DNA of 64,000 bases. Origin: Dipylidium caninum. Its lineage: Eukaryota > Platyhelminthes > Cestoda > Cyclophyllidea > Dipylidiidae. Where the stretch lies: positions 1 through 64,000 of the forward strand of contig QEYB01000821.1 in NCBI GenBank assembly GCA_017562135.1, in the 5' to 3' direction. Below, piece by piece: positions 33,535 to 46,089 of this stretch; the stretch's first letter is position 1; the number at the start of each line of letters is the position of its first letter. The position numbers and the translations under genes were made by a program. The notes below the pieces were generated by a model. It made no database searches, was not told the origin of the DNA, and saw only the letters and a list, made by a program, of their open reading frames with translations.

Positions 33535-34349
33535 AGGTCTTCTTCGATCCTCTCGACTTGGATATGCCTGAGTGTATTTTTAAAGGGGTTGGGTGTTGCA
33601 CACAGGGAGAGCGGAATCTACTTGTTGGACTTTTGAAGAGCAACTCAGGTCCAGACTACTTTCGTAGAAAGAGTAGACCATCTCACAATTCGCTTCCACG
33701 CTGCTTCACTGAGCAAACAACCGCGAAGCTAACTGCAATTGCTACCCACCACAGCTACAATTTTTGCATCGCCTGCAAAGTGTGCATATTTGGTGGTTCT
33801 CTTCCCCACGACCCAACAATTCATTACCCCCCATTCGGCCATTAACTTCAGCAAGTGGGATAAAACGCCATAAGTCCATATTTGTACGAAAACGTGTACC
33901 CACCGCTATCGTGTTTAAAGAGGACAAATGGTTTCTGAGAGCGTCACAAGTTTAATTACTTCTTCATGCAGGAATTTTTGGCGCTGCTTTACGTGTTCCG
34001 AAATCTGCTGTAGGAAGCGAGGTGGCATGAGGAACGGAAAATCAGCAATTTCTAGAATGATGACATTTACTCGACTTCGACATGTCTTCGTAATCTATTC
34101 CAAGCCTGAATGCCTGAAGGGAAAAGGCAGTGAAGAGACATGCGGACGAAATGATATGAAATTAGCCTCATGCAGTGGTGAAGGGAATGCAGGAAGCATC
34201 GGTAACATTTCGAACGACTGTCTGGAGCAGGCGTGAACAGAGGCGCAGGAGACGAGGCGAGCCAGTGTGACAGTCATCGAGCAGACATTCTTGAGAAAAC
34301 TAAGATTTCATAAAAGCGTGCACCATTCATGTTCATTCATACATGCCTC

Positions 34350-34660
34350 GGAGGCGGTGATTTATTACAGACTTTCGGTTGGCTCGTATATCCCCTCTCT
34401 GGGATGGGGTAGGCTACCTGTCAGACATGCTGCATGAGTCCTCACTTACCTGTCTCTTTGCTGGTCAAGTGAATGTTTCTCACTGAATGTGGTGTTTGCG
34501 CCAATCTCTCCACAGTGTTTTTTGTGCAGGGTGGAAACTAACCTTGTTGCAACAAATCTTCCACGTTTTCTGCCGGTATTCCTCAGTTTTCCTCCTCATC
34601 GGGCAACGCTGCTCTCCAGTCAGCCAATACCTTCGTCGATTTGTTCCACAGCCTTCATGA
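34350..34660 (+). repeat. Dispersed repeat R3, copy a
   Basis: Diverged direct copy of 56840-57080. Shared elements include CTCTGGGAYRGGGTAGGC, CAGACATGCTGMATGAG and GCCAATCTCYYCACAGTG. Coding frames are not conserved between the two. Confidence 0.65.
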
Positions 34661-34699
34661 GTGATTACTAAATACTTTACGATAGGTTGCATGGAGGTT

Positions 34700-35100
34700 G
34701 CATGCTACTTGTATCTTTCGTTCACTGACCTTTATTCTTCCCAAATTGGTGCACCCAATAATGAACGGCGACATTTGAACCACGTCTGGTACAATGACGA
34801 TGTCACTGTCAAAGGCAGGGACAGATATCCTAAAGCACAGTGGGTGTCGCGTTGGGGAGAATTATGATTGTCGTGTCCACGCTATCTTTGTGAATTGATT
34901 GGATCTTCTCAGAGGGATGGAGGTTTAGTAGACGCGGGCATGAGTGGTTGTGAGTGTGGAAGAGGTGCCTCCAGCTCAGAGCGAAATGTGAATTCCCACA
35001 TTAGCCACTAGCCGCCCTCAAGGTTTGCCAGAATGGAAAAAGCTTGCTGCGAGACTCGAAGAGATTGCTGTATTGAGATTCAGAGGCAGTGGCCAATTTG
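34700..35100. other. No gene recognised
   Basis: No supported feature beyond the family A 3'-flank-like sequence starting at about 35040. Confidence 0.4.
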
Positions 35101-35129
35101 GAGTCACGCAATTCAGGTTTGGCAGTATC

Positions 35130-35834
35130 CATTCTAGGAAGTGGACGAGTTGCACTTGAAATGAATGAATTAAAGCCAACTACACCCTTCTTTCCAGTAC
35201 TTTTATTAAGATCCGACTAAAACACCACCGTCACTCTATCCAGTACATGGTAGTTGCAAACCATGAGTACAGAGACCTCACGCACTGACTTATCACCTCG
35301 GAATACTGCTTGTATTCAAGTTTATAGGTGATTTTGGGGCTACGGATCACCATGTTAGAAATGAAATTTTGTAAGTGTGAAAAGAGTTTAGTTTAGAAGA
35401 GGTTGCGTTTAAGCCACTTTGGTGGAGATTTCGGGTTCAAAAGGCAGGCCTCGGGCTATCACTGATATTTCACACCATTGCCCATTCACCACAAATGCAA
35501 CAAGGGGCATGTTCAGTCGAATTCTTCGGTCACCATATCGCTCAGGGAGTTGTAGGCCATAGGCTGTGTACCTCTCCCCCCCCCCCCTATCGTCGAGCTT
35601 ACTGATGGCCGGTAAGGGGCTGTATGACAACAGAGATGCATAATAGAAGGGCCGCGGGCATGTTGTGAGCGCGGCCCGTGTTTAGCGGATGGAGGAAGGG
35701 AAATTGCGCATAAGCACTCTGGAAGTGAAGGCATAGAGTGTTGCTCCACTCACACGCTGCCAACTGTAGCGCGTGAAAGCGTTTACATGGGAGGTTCAGA
35801 GGTCAAGCAGACAGGCTATCGGGAAGATGAACAT
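35130..35834 (-). pseudogene. Family A pseudogene (locus 11)
   Basis: Exon 1 from the ATG at 35834 reads Met-Phe-Ile-Phe-Pro-Ile-Ala-Cys-Leu-Leu and then a stop (TGA). The exon 2 remnant (35630-35409) is open with Val-Val-Asn-Gly-Gln-Trp-Cys-Glu-Ile-Ser-Val-Ile, matching Asp-Val-Glu-Gly-Arg-Glu-Phe-Ile-Ile-Ser-Val-Val of locus 5. Exon 3 (about 35340-35135) has the Gly-Ala-Tyr start lost, frameshifts and a nonsense codon, but retains the Tyr-x-Val-Leu-Asp-Arg-Val segment. A TATAAT-like string lies about 51 nt before the ATG. A C run (35578-35588) lies in the exon 2 region. Confidence 0.65.
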
Positions 35835-36039
35835 CTTACTGAACTCTGCCTTCACGGAGTCCTCCTTCAATCCTCCCCAATTATAAACGCTTTAAAGAAA
35901 ATGGTGTTGGTTTGGCAGGGTGGATGCGCTGGTGTTTGTTCACGTCGTGCTGCATCACAGAAACAGTGGAAAGCATTTGCTGAGCCTGATAAGCCGGTCC
36001 AGATCACTCCTGTCGACCAAGTAAACATGTTCCCTTTAG

Positions 36040-37019
36040 GCCTACCAAATTTCCCGCCAAACAAACAACTAAGACAACTAGTGGGATATCAGGGAGGAGG
36101 AATGCATTGTGTGGATTGCGTGAAATACACATTGGCGATGTCACGCGCAGGCGATTTCGTGCAAAATTGGGGAGGATTGAGAGGGGATTAAGGACTAGGA
36201 CTCTAAAAGAGTAATGATGGTTTGTAAGACCACCTCTCAACAATGACTTTGTTGCGTGTCGGTGCCTCTATTATTGGCATGACCGCCCCGCCTTTGACAA
36301 AAATAGAATTGTCTTCTTCTTTACTCACCACGAGTCACATAAGATACGTACATACGACATATACATGCACCTGCATCATGCGCAAACCTCACTGATGATT
36401 AGTCTTCTGGTAGTTTTCATCTCCAACCTTCCTAAATCCCTGCTTCGTGTTTTCATCTACTGCAGGCGGCGTCAGAAGCCATTGCAGGAGCCAGACTCGG
36501 TTTCAGCCCAGGGCGTACTTCCAGCACGCGTACGGAATTCGACAACAGAGTTTGTATTAGGTTGGCAACTGAGTGACTTCCGATTTTAACTTCATTCACC
36601 TGGGTACTGTTCGCTTTGCCGATTGCCTTTTACCATCGTTCACACGGTGCCATTTCAGAAGTGAATAGGTTTCTTTGCTTTTCAGATGCGAACCACAAAT
36701 TTTAATGCCTTACATCGAATAAATCCCCTAAAACTCCTCCGGGACTGACAGAGGCAAGCTTTATCCATCTTTTTTTTTTCATTGCACACATGCGATTCTC
36801 ATTTTAGCTTTTCCGCAGCAACGCGCGTTGTGCTCCGACCATCTGATTGATGTGGATTTCGTCGACTGCGACTGGACGGATGTCCAAATGATAGAGCACT
36901 TTTGACTGAAAACGCCTAAGATGGGAATATGGCAAACTAATGTTGATAATGCCTTTCCTCAGAGTCCTCATTCTCTCCTACGGCAATTAACTTCTTTTTG
37001 GCTTGCGATGCCTTCTTGC
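36040..37019. other. No gene recognised
   Basis: Apart from the family A upstream-like block at 35880-36040, nothing is supported here. Confidence 0.4.
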
Positions 37020-37500
37020 CTTTTCGGAAATAAACCAATGCAATATGTCTGCAACGCACGTCTTTTTCCTCCATCTTTAAATTGGGCTAAAAACAAAACA
37101 GGGAGTAAACGTGTTCGGGTACTTGGAACACAGACGTCTTGCCAACAGGGTGACGTCTAGGTTTCGGTCCGATGGTGGCAGGGCCCGGTAGAATTGAAAC
37201 ATCGAAATCGCTCTCCTGAGCCGACAGGTCGGCAGCGGCGTTTCAACTGAGGTGTAATTACTGATACTTAGCATGGGTCATTTCCATATTTGATTTATTT
37301 TCGCTTCCTCGAGCACGCCTGGCAAACAGTCTACTTTGGGGGCGATGCGACAAAACGGTGAAGAGACCGTGACAAGTTCATAACCTGGTGTCAGCTAATT
37401 CTACTCACACGCAGCGCAGGTGAGAGAGACAGTTCAAGTGTGTACAGGCTACTCACTCGCGCAATTGCTTCCAGCGCGCTCATTTCAGCTCTGACAAGCA
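37020..37500 (+). repeat. Dispersed repeat R1, copy b
   Basis: Partner of 5690-6190. After about 37500 it continues into a module M copy (37500-37760), whereas the 6.2 kb copy continues into unrelated sequence with a TATA box. One of them therefore has a recombination junction at the repeat edge. Confidence 0.75.
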
Positions 37501-37769
37501 TCCACGTCGAAAGTACCATCTACTGACTGAGAAAGCCTTTGTACTCAACCCCACGATGCCTCCAGTTGGTGGCACAAATCAGCTCAAGTAGACAGAAATG
37601 TTTGCTAGCTAGAAGGCTTTCCCATCCCATATAGCCCATCTTCGGCATTTATCGACAACGCCACAAGATGGTGTTTCAGAGCGCGTTTCCTGGGGCTCCA
37701 CTCAGAGATCGGAACCCTCGACTCTGTTTATGCATCTGCTCCATTACTCTAACTACTGGAGAGGCCACC

Positions 37770-40285
37770 GGAACGGAGGGAATGTGTATTCTGCTGCATC
37801 ATCCAGAAAGTTCATTCAATCAGCCGAGTTAACCAATACCCTGATATCTTTTGCAGCCTGTCCCTAGGCATGCATGTAGAGAAGTCATAGACAGAGCTTA
37901 GGAACCACGTCGCAGTCAACTCTTCGTCACACTCTTCAACGTCCCCTTCTCAAGGAGACTTGCCAAAACGTCGTTTGATAGTCACAACTCGCCTTCTCTC
38001 ACGTCAATGCAGCGAGTTATGGAGAGAGTACACGGGAAGATGTGCTGGCGCGCAATAACTCATGTCGGTGCATGCACTCACGGTTGCCTCGCGTTCACAA
38101 CAGACCGGCCGCACTATCAACGCCAGACGGAACACTACCCTGTCCCCGCGCTTATGTGAGTGACGAAGTAATGCGCCAATGAATCGAAATCCCAACTGAA
38201 CCCATTGAATTTGCCTTCATTAAAATATGAGAGACCCCAATTAAAGTGAAGTCGAGAGGGAAAGAAAAATTTTCGATTTCAATTATTGCCTATGGATTTT
38301 AACGCATCTAGCGTGACGCAATATATGAATTTCCGTCAGAAAATTGTTCAGAACATCCTCGTCGGAGTGCATATTAGTGTTATGAAGAGGTATGAAGACA
38401 ATTCCACTTTTGTTGAAAACGCTTTCGTTGCTAAGAGATCGGCTAATAACCTGCATTTTGTCATAATGCATTCTAATTCCTCTCGTGTATAGTTAGAGGA
38501 AGGTGAGGTGACTCGTGGAGGATCGCTTTGCGGACGTGCATATGTCTGAAAGAATGGCTTCGCAAGCGTCAAGGAAGAGAGAAGCCAAACGGGTTCTAAT
38601 TTTGCTATTACGTACACTGATAAGACTTCACTTTTAACGCCTCTCACTCTTCTCAAGAGGACTCGTCTCCCCACAGGTTTTTTGTTTAGATGTCAAGAGT
38701 AAGTTCCCCAAATCGGCGAGAAGAGAGGCGCCTTCGAAGTCACGGAAATAAACATACGCAAATGAGTGCACCTAGCAGTCTACTCGAAAGCTGTAGGGAG
38801 AGTGCAATAATGTTGGTGAGTTCGAAGTCCATTTCAGTCTCACTCCACCTCGACGCTAATCAAGCTAATAGCATAGAGCTTGACATTCCAAATTGGTTAT
38901 TAGCAGCCACAATCACCACGTTTGATCGTACGTTTGAACTTTTTGAGTACGTTCACTTGTCGGCTTTCTGCCGCGATAACGGACACAAGTTGGTACGCTA
39001 TCGTCAGCGGTTTCACCACTTAAGCAGTTTTTGGTATGTTTCCTAACGATGTATCTCTATTTCCCCTCTTCCTTTGGAGTACATGCCCTTACGAGGTTTC
39101 CCTATTTCTTCGCCCCCGCCTATATGATAAATAGCCGCGCGTCACCTCCAAACTGACGATGAAGCACAAACAACTTGCAGAGTTTGTGTTAGCTTCATAT
39201 TTTTAGTCAAACTTTCAAATAGTACCAAGTTGGCGCAAGGCAGAATCGGGAAATCAAGAGATTCTTCTCGTGAATCATGTTTGACATGCTCCAGTTCTTC
39301 CATACAACTGTCTTCTTGGCTATAGCATGTTTTTTGTCATGTGGTTGCAGCTCACCGTTCACCCCACTCGGCGCACTTTGTATATTAGCGGTTTTCAATT
39401 CTTCTGGAAATGAAAACTATTCAGTTTTGGCACAACTGCAAATGATTATTTTTTTTTTTATTTTCATTTCCACCACCTCCGGGGGGGGAGGAGGTGACCA
39501 GAATTCTTATGCTCTGCGGTCAAGATGAGAAGCTGTAAGAAAAGATGAACACAAGCTTGTCGTCGTTCCTACCTATATGCACACCCGATGAAGGAACGGT
39601 AAGATTAATACTAGATGCATTCTTTCGATTGTGTTATTTAGAGTGAGGCCATCAGTGCACTCACGTGAACTTTCGCCCACATTTAAGTCAAAACACCGTC
39701 GACTCATTGAGACAGTGCGCGATGAGAATTAGATGACACATAAATGTAAAACTGCCGGTGTCTCTTCCCCTGTGACCGTCTCACCCACCTCACTTTGGAC
39801 TGCTATTAAGACATACTTGATAGGAAGAAATAAATGCAGAATGGAATTAACATATTCGGAGTATTTGATTCAAACCTTGCCGGAACGCAGTGCAAATTTC
39901 ATAAAAAAAAGTAACAGTTGATCTATGATGAAATGCCCAAGCAACGATCATTCATAGTAATTTTTTCCATCCAGGCGGACACGTAACATCGGCGGAGTCC
40001 TGCTGACATGCAATTACTATCATGAATGAGAAACTTAGGAGGAATAACAGCCAACATTAGCCAAAAGGCACCTCACAATAGCACTGTATGACAAGACACG
40101 ACAAGCAGATGAAGTTTTGCGTACTGCCGGCAAATTAAATACCTTACAGAAACTGTTAAATACCGCCGCATGCTACACGTTCATCTGATATTTCACCTAC
40201 AGACTACTACCTTTTCCGTAATTACTAGTTATTTTTAGAAAAATTAAAATGCGGTGAACAATAAAATGTAAAAAAGGCAGTGCAT
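37770..40285. other. No gene supported; A/T and G runs
   Basis: A 118-codon frame at 38690-39046 (+) looks less low-complexity than most but has no copy, signal peptide or clear intron boundaries. A short family A upstream fragment (CACTCACGTGAACTTTCGCCCAC, near 39657) occurs in + orientation. A T run at 39450-39460 and a G run at 39481-39488 are present. Confidence 0.35.
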
Positions 40286-41140
40286 AGTTTACAAGCTCTA
40301 TTCGTTGGGGAAAAGTCGCAGAAGCCAATGAGTGGGGGGTGCTTCAAGTATTAGACTAAAAGGAGGAAATTTTGGTGAAACGTGTCTTGCGCGCCGAATG
40401 GCAATCGAACTTTGAAAACATTTCTGTTGTGGGAGGAATAAAGGCGCAAACACGAGTAAGAGAATGTGAGAGATGGTGAGCCAATTCACTTGATTCATTG
40501 CTGAGACATCCACCGATGGCACCACCTATGTCCTCACGCATCCAAATTCTTAACTCCCTCTTTCCTCCCAACTTCGTTGTCCACGAAATGTACACGCTGA
40601 ATTGTCCCTCCTATAACAACTTGCCGATAGTCGCGGTTGTTTGTTTTGTGGAAATGCTAGATAATATCATTTCCAACTGCATCCTCCACATTCGCCCATG
40701 AAAGACCCTGAATAGTTTACAAGCTCTCTTCGTTGGGGGAAAGTCGCAGAAGCCAAGGAGTGGGGGTTGCAAGGGTGTGTAAACCTTCATGAGAAAATCA
40801 TCATTTGTCCTTCGAGAATTAGCATAAAAGAGAGAAATTTCGGTGAAACGTGCCTTGCGCGCCATATGGTAGTTGAACGTTGAAAACAATTCTGTTGTGG
40901 GAGCAATAAAGGCATATACATGAATGCGAGCATGTGAGTAACAGCGAACCAATTTACAGACTTCGTCAATTCAACTAATTCATTGTCGAGACATCCACCG
41001 ATGGCACTACCTATGGCCTCAAGCATCCTACTTCTTAACTGCCTCAATCCTTGACACTTTGTTGTTCCCGAAATGTACATCTGCATTGCTCCTCGCAAAA
41101 GAATTTATCGATAGTCGTGGTTGTTTGTTGTGGGGGAAAG
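40286..41140 (+). repeat. Tandem direct duplication, about 420-bp unit
   Basis: 40286-40665 and 40706-41140 are diverged tandem copies, sharing AGTTTACAAGCTCT, GGTGAAACGTG and GAGACATCCACCGATGGCAC. Both strands have short open frames with no conserved reading. The unit matches nothing else in the window and its nature is unknown. Confidence 0.8.
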
Positions 41141-42239
41141 CGAGTGAGTAAAAGGAGAGCACACCTAATGTGTTAACAAAAAAAATTATGGTGCTCAAAT
41201 TATGGCTCAACAACCAGATTCCACTGTCCCTGGGTGCACTATAGAGCGAGAAAACATCAGCACGCAAACACTACTAGAGTAAAACACTTTCGCGTATGCC
41301 CTAAAGAAGTGCGAAGGATTGAAGGAGACTTCCGTGAAATCCAAGTTCAGCGACATGCTGATATACGTGGTAACCAATTTATCTCCTCACCTCGCACCCC
41401 CATACATCGTAACTTTTCAAGGAAGCTATAGAACTGGCTGGTGGACGGCAACTCAACCAGAAAGACTAGAATATTGCCACTGTCGGCCGCTATGATAACG
41501 TCATCTGAGCACCTCACCCGACTTTTGCTCTCCCTGGGGGTTTTTCAACTTTTTTCGACTTGCTACAGATGGACTCGACACACAAAACCATCGTCCAAGT
41601 TTGAGAAGAATGTTTGTGATTATCGATAAAGAAATACTATGCGGAATATTCTACTAAAGCAAAAAACAAGTGACCGAAGCGGAGACAAGTGTAAGTCAGT
41701 TGAGTTTGTGTACCTGTATAATTCGTCAAGCATCGCTTACAAGCATGCCGGAACGGCAAATACCCGGCAGAGATGGAGCTTAAGGTGGCAGGCTATTTGC
41801 TGATGTCCAATAACCTACATTGGTTGCCACGCCCACATCCGCCACGCGTTCACAGCAGGCTAGACATGCTACCGACGCTACGCAGAACTTGAAGCTGTCG
41901 CTACGACCGATAAGGCACAGCAAAAATGGCCCACTCTATGCTGTACTGTGAGTTGCGGATTCTGATTCTCATCTAACGACGAATAAGAAGTTCATTCTAC
42001 TAGTTGCACACAGGAACCTAATTCACAGCAGATGAAGATAAGTATATTCAGAGACAACTTTATAGCTTGCCCTCTGTAAGTGTGCTGGTATCTCTTTGTC
42101 CTTTTATGAGTCCTAAAGTGCGCTTCGAAAGGCACAATCAAAACCTGAACTGAACGTGTTATGAAAGTGCTTTTGCTGAAATACTATCCGGATTGCATGC
42201 ACATATGAGTTCGCAATATACTTCCTCTTTGGCTATCAA
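41141..42239. other. No gene recognised
   Basis: A weak family A upstream-like stretch (41210-41290) is the only recognisable element. Confidence 0.35.
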
Positions 42240-42710
42240 CACGCACGGACTGTGAGTTTTAGGATTTATGGCAGCGTTTGTGGCTGCTTAGTCAAGACAA
42301 CATTTGGCTTTCGTAAGAGGTAGGGACATCCACTGATAGCTTGGTGGGAACCAGTCTTTCAGCAAACGTAGAATAAAATGCTTCTGGTCCGAATGTAGCC
42401 ACACAGTGCAGTGGACATGAATGCGGAAACTGCGTGATCGAATTCGAACCTTGCAGAAATAACCTTTCACTTCCGTAAAGACAGTTTTGCCGTTGGACCC
42501 GAAGCAAGTGACTTCGTCGAATCATTTTTCACGTAGTCTTTCAATTTTAAGTCAGAAACCATCGTTTAACTGCAAAACTCAGATTACACGACGTCAAAAC
42601 TTTGATTAAAATTCATCGGGAATATATGAAAAAGGGGTTCTTCCAGAGAACGAAGGTCACTACTCTAAGTGAAGAGTCTGCTTTATTGAGATGCAGATGC
42701 GGCATACATG
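42240..42710 (+). repeat. Dispersed repeat R2, copy b
   Basis: Partner of 13060-13430. It abuts directly the exon 1 remnant at 42721, meaning the gene body between exon 1 and the 3' flank has been deleted here. Confidence 0.65.
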
Positions 42711-42721
42711 AAGATCGACAT
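42683..42721 (-). pseudogene. Family A exon 1 stub (locus 12) with intact TATA
   Basis: The minus-strand ATG at 42721 reads Met-Ser-Ile-Phe-Met-Tyr-Ala and then falls straight into 3'-flank sequence, stopping after 12 codons. The gene body is deleted. The TATATAAG at 42774-42767 and the leader sequence match loci 3, 4 and 5, with the TATA 53 nt upstream of the ATG. Confidence 0.6.
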
Positions 42722-43229
42722 GTCACCAGCTTCCGTCTTCACGCAGGCCACCTCCAATTCTCCTAACTTATATACGCCTTGACAAGAGGTGTACTGATTC
42801 AACGGTGCAAATGTGCTGGTGTTTGCACACCTCGTAATGCTCTGAGGAACAGTGGAGGCTACGTGCTGGATTAGCAAGTTAACGCCTGACCAACAACATT
42901 GACCAGGCGAAATAACCCTATTCACCATACCCACTTTATAATACGTACAACGGCTAACCAGCGTAGGCAAGGAAAAAGGCTGTCCATCTTTCTTCCAGAA
43001 TCTACATCACCTGTATCTTCTGCAACACGTGCTTGCCTTGTGTTCACCTGCATATGACACCCAACACCAACGCGCTACTCTCGCAAAGTGTGAGTTCTTT
43101 CAACAACATACAGTATATTCCTACTTCATATCATCATACTTTACCGCTTTCGTCTTCCTTCTATCAGACTGGCTGGAATTTCCAGTGGTATAATGGAACT
43201 CCTATGGTGGTACTGGTAGTTTGCTCGTC

Positions 43230-43403
43230 TCGCTAGTAGGCCTTCGCGAAGCCCACACTCAGTGTGTGCCACATCTTTGCCAGAACCCATGTGGTGGTGA
43301 AATGTTCAAAAATGGACATGATTGGTTGGAGTTTCGTACGATTGTAAATGTGCTAGGCATAGTTGGAAAGGAATACTTTGTTGCATTTGATTTTGTTGTG
43401 TAA
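43230..43403 (+). pseudogene. Possible family A exon 2 fragment (subtype H)
   Basis: The frame ending at TAA 43401-43403 contains Trp-Leu-Glu-Phe-Arg-Thr-Ile-Val-Asn-Val-Leu-Gly and then a hydrophobic strand. This loosely matches the Trp-Arg-Thr-Val-Leu-His-Asp-Val part of exon 2. The evidence is weak similarity only. Confidence 0.2.
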
Positions 43404-44872
43404 TGCTTTGTGTCATGGTCCTGCACTGTTCTTCACTATTCATTTACCTTGCTCTTCTCGACTTTGCATATGTATGCTTATCCGCATACGAAGTCAGACT
43501 AACCGTTCGTCTTTAGAATGAAGCCGAAAACACCCTCAATCGGATTCAATAATGCACAACCTCCTCCTCAACCCTTCCCGTCAGCACATTGCAATTTCGC
43601 GTCCATGGCTTCAAGGACGCTTGTGGTGCCACTGGATTTGATGCCTTACTCTGAGCATCTAAACGAGCTACGGCTGTAAAATGTGCCTTTTTGAGTGAGG
43701 TTCCATCGAGGTCGTTGTGTGTTCGGTGTCAATTTGCCGATTCAGCTTGCCAAATTTTGCCCTTTTTCGCCATCGCAAGACATTGAAATCGAAAATAAAA
43801 ACACAATATGGTCAACATTTCAAGTCGCAAGTATGGGTTGTGAGTTTCCATAGTCAGTTAAGGCGCTGCCCACGCCAAACCGGAAGTATTCTGCAATCGC
43901 AGATGCGCATGAAATCTTAGAGAGGAATTGGCATAAACCCAATTGCTACTGCGTCCACAGGCGATTAGCGGTGTTTTCTCAGCGGCCTGCGCCAGAAAGC
44001 TAAACGCTATCGCGCGAGGAATATCCAGAAGAAGTATTCCTAGTTTCAGTATGGTCAAGAGACAACCAACTACCCGACACTAAGCTTATGTTTTCCAGCA
44101 GCCAGCCTTCTATTTCCCCAGTGGCTGCTGACCACTTTGTCCAACAGAGGCGATTTCGTTGGCAAATGACCACCGCCTAGCATAGGTGATGTAGATGGTG
44201 CAAAGGCCACTATTATCCTATCTGGGTCAGCGACAGTGAGGCCACCTCGCTTGCCTTCATGACAAAAGCACCAGGAGTCGTGCCCTGCATCATGTAATTG
44301 CAGTTGTCATCGAGTAACTCTTTGATGCCGATTAGCACCTTTAGGCGCTCCTTTTCTCGCCTCCAAGTTGTCTGATATTAGGGGCTGCTGTCAGCGCGTC
44401 ACTTTGGCACAATTCTTGCCATCCCAAAATCGCGTGTCAGCAAAACTGCTAAGATGCAGCATGAGGTGAAATTCTTGCCAGCTGTCGAAGAAGAGTTGTC
44501 TGGACGTAGGTCAGTAAATTAAACTGCACACTCATCGCTCCCAGGCACCTCACCAACCACAAAAGTCGGTAATGATACCTTCTAATGTGTGCCATTATGC
44601 AAAGATGGTTGCTCTGCTCCAACTTATGCTTGACTTCCGATTTCAGTTTTCGCTACAGTGAAATTAGTCTGGATGAAGGGAAGGACTGACTACTCGCCTT
44701 CTGCGAGAGTGGAGACTAGCGCAAGCTGAGGTTTGATGACTACTTTCGACTGGTGGTTCCCTCGGTTCTGTTAGCATTTCTTCCTCATCCCAAAACCCCG
44801 GTTGAATCACATGTGACTCAGATGATCATGTTAACGGATTATTCACCTCACCCTTTCAAATGGTGCCAGAGT

Positions 44873-45760
44873 GGTGGAGGGCAGAATCACAAACTCCTGT
44901 GAATCGGAGCGTAGAACATGTGCTACAACCTCTACTTCATCTCCGCAAATGAATTCTTCGAGACAACACGTTTGTCTGTGAAATGATTGGAGCAGAATTC
45001 CTGTTATCCCTACTTTTAACTTAGCAGTTAAGGATTGTTGTGTTTGAGGACAACAGACAGGGCCTTACCGATCTTTGAATGATGAAATTGCCGAAGAGAT
45101 CAGGTCTGTGAACAGCCCTGCTATCCTTCACGTTGACATGAACACATCTGTGCATCTATTTTCCCCACAATTCTCTCCCCTTCGGGATATCAGAATTGAC
45201 ATCCCCGCCTACTTACCACTGGGCACATAAAATACTTCCCATCGAAGTTGACCTCAGTCCCGTCTACTAGGCGAGGCCAACTGATGATTTTTCTCTTAAC
45301 AAACAACTGGATTCTTATGAGCAAAGAGTCCTCAAATGACTCGGGTGGCGAGTCAAGAATAACGTTGAAGTGGTCTTCAGGAATCTCTACGTTAAAGCAA
45401 AGACTACCTGAATTTTTGCCTGAAAAATGAATATTTCCCATCTTCTTCATATCGCTTTTACGCTCTGGAGGTGGACGCATATTAACCAGGAGCGTGAGCG
45501 TGGTATTGCTTGGCACACAATTTCATCGGATCATCGGACCAATGTAAGCTGATGGTGGGACTTCGAGTGGCACGTTTCTAACTATCTTCTTAGCAAGAGC
45601 AATCGAGGCCCCACTTTTTCTGACCCATTTGAGGTCCAGCAACAAGTCTAACCAGAGCCCACACAGTTTGTAACGAATACCCTGGTACGGGCTCCTCATG
45701 CACTCGGCATTTCACTTCTTTTGTTTGATCATCCAAAACCGCCCTCCAATTTGCGGGGCA
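44873..45760 (-). CDS. Family B gene fragment: three coding-like exons
   Basis: Exon a (45760-45590) follows a GCTAGTTAG acceptor and encodes about 55 residues with Val-Lys-Cys-Arg-Val-His-Glu-Glu and Gly-Pro-Gln-Met-Gly-Gln-Lys-Lys-Trp. Exon b (45516 to about 45235) is a 95-residue open frame. It has Asn-Ile-His-Phe-Ser-Gly, Phe-Asn-Val-Glu-Ile-Pro and Asp-Gly-Thr-Glu-Val-Asn-Phe-Asp-Gly-Lys-Tyr-Phe, and ends at a good GTAAGT donor. Exon c (about 44984-44873) follows a TCATTTCACAG acceptor, reads Cys-Gly-Asp-Glu-Val-Glu-Val-Val and Glu-Phe-Val-Ile-Leu-Pro, and ends at GTGAGG. Strand-like alternation suggests a beta-rich extracellular or lectin-like domain, but I recognise no family. Phases between a and b do not join simply, and a stop ends exon a, so this copy may also be broken. 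Confidence 0.4.
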
Positions 45761-46089
45761 CTAACTAGCAAACGATTGTTCTTCTTGCCATACTCTTTCA
45801 TTCACCCCCACATTCTTCACCACAATCGCTTTGACTGAGGGCTTTCAACCTAGTTCATTCACAGAGGGTCATAAGAAGGCCCTGACGTATCAGTCAACGC
45901 CTATGCTCATTAGGCTGTGTTCGGTGACGCACATCTCCCTTATTTTTGTCTCCAGAAGCTAGTTCATTAGCCTCAGTTGGCCCTCTCTCTCTCTCCCTCT
46001 CTCTCTGATAAACAGTCAGAATACGCTTTTGCATTATGTCCAAGGTCAAGACAGTTCATGGTTTGTTTTTCAGCAGTGATGGGAATTTA

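Noticed and set aside
44873..45760. Galectin identity for family B
   Set aside because: Some strand-like words recall galectins, but the hallmark carbohydrate-binding residues (His-x-Asn-x-Arg and Trp-x-x-Glu-x-Arg) are not present in the exons seen.
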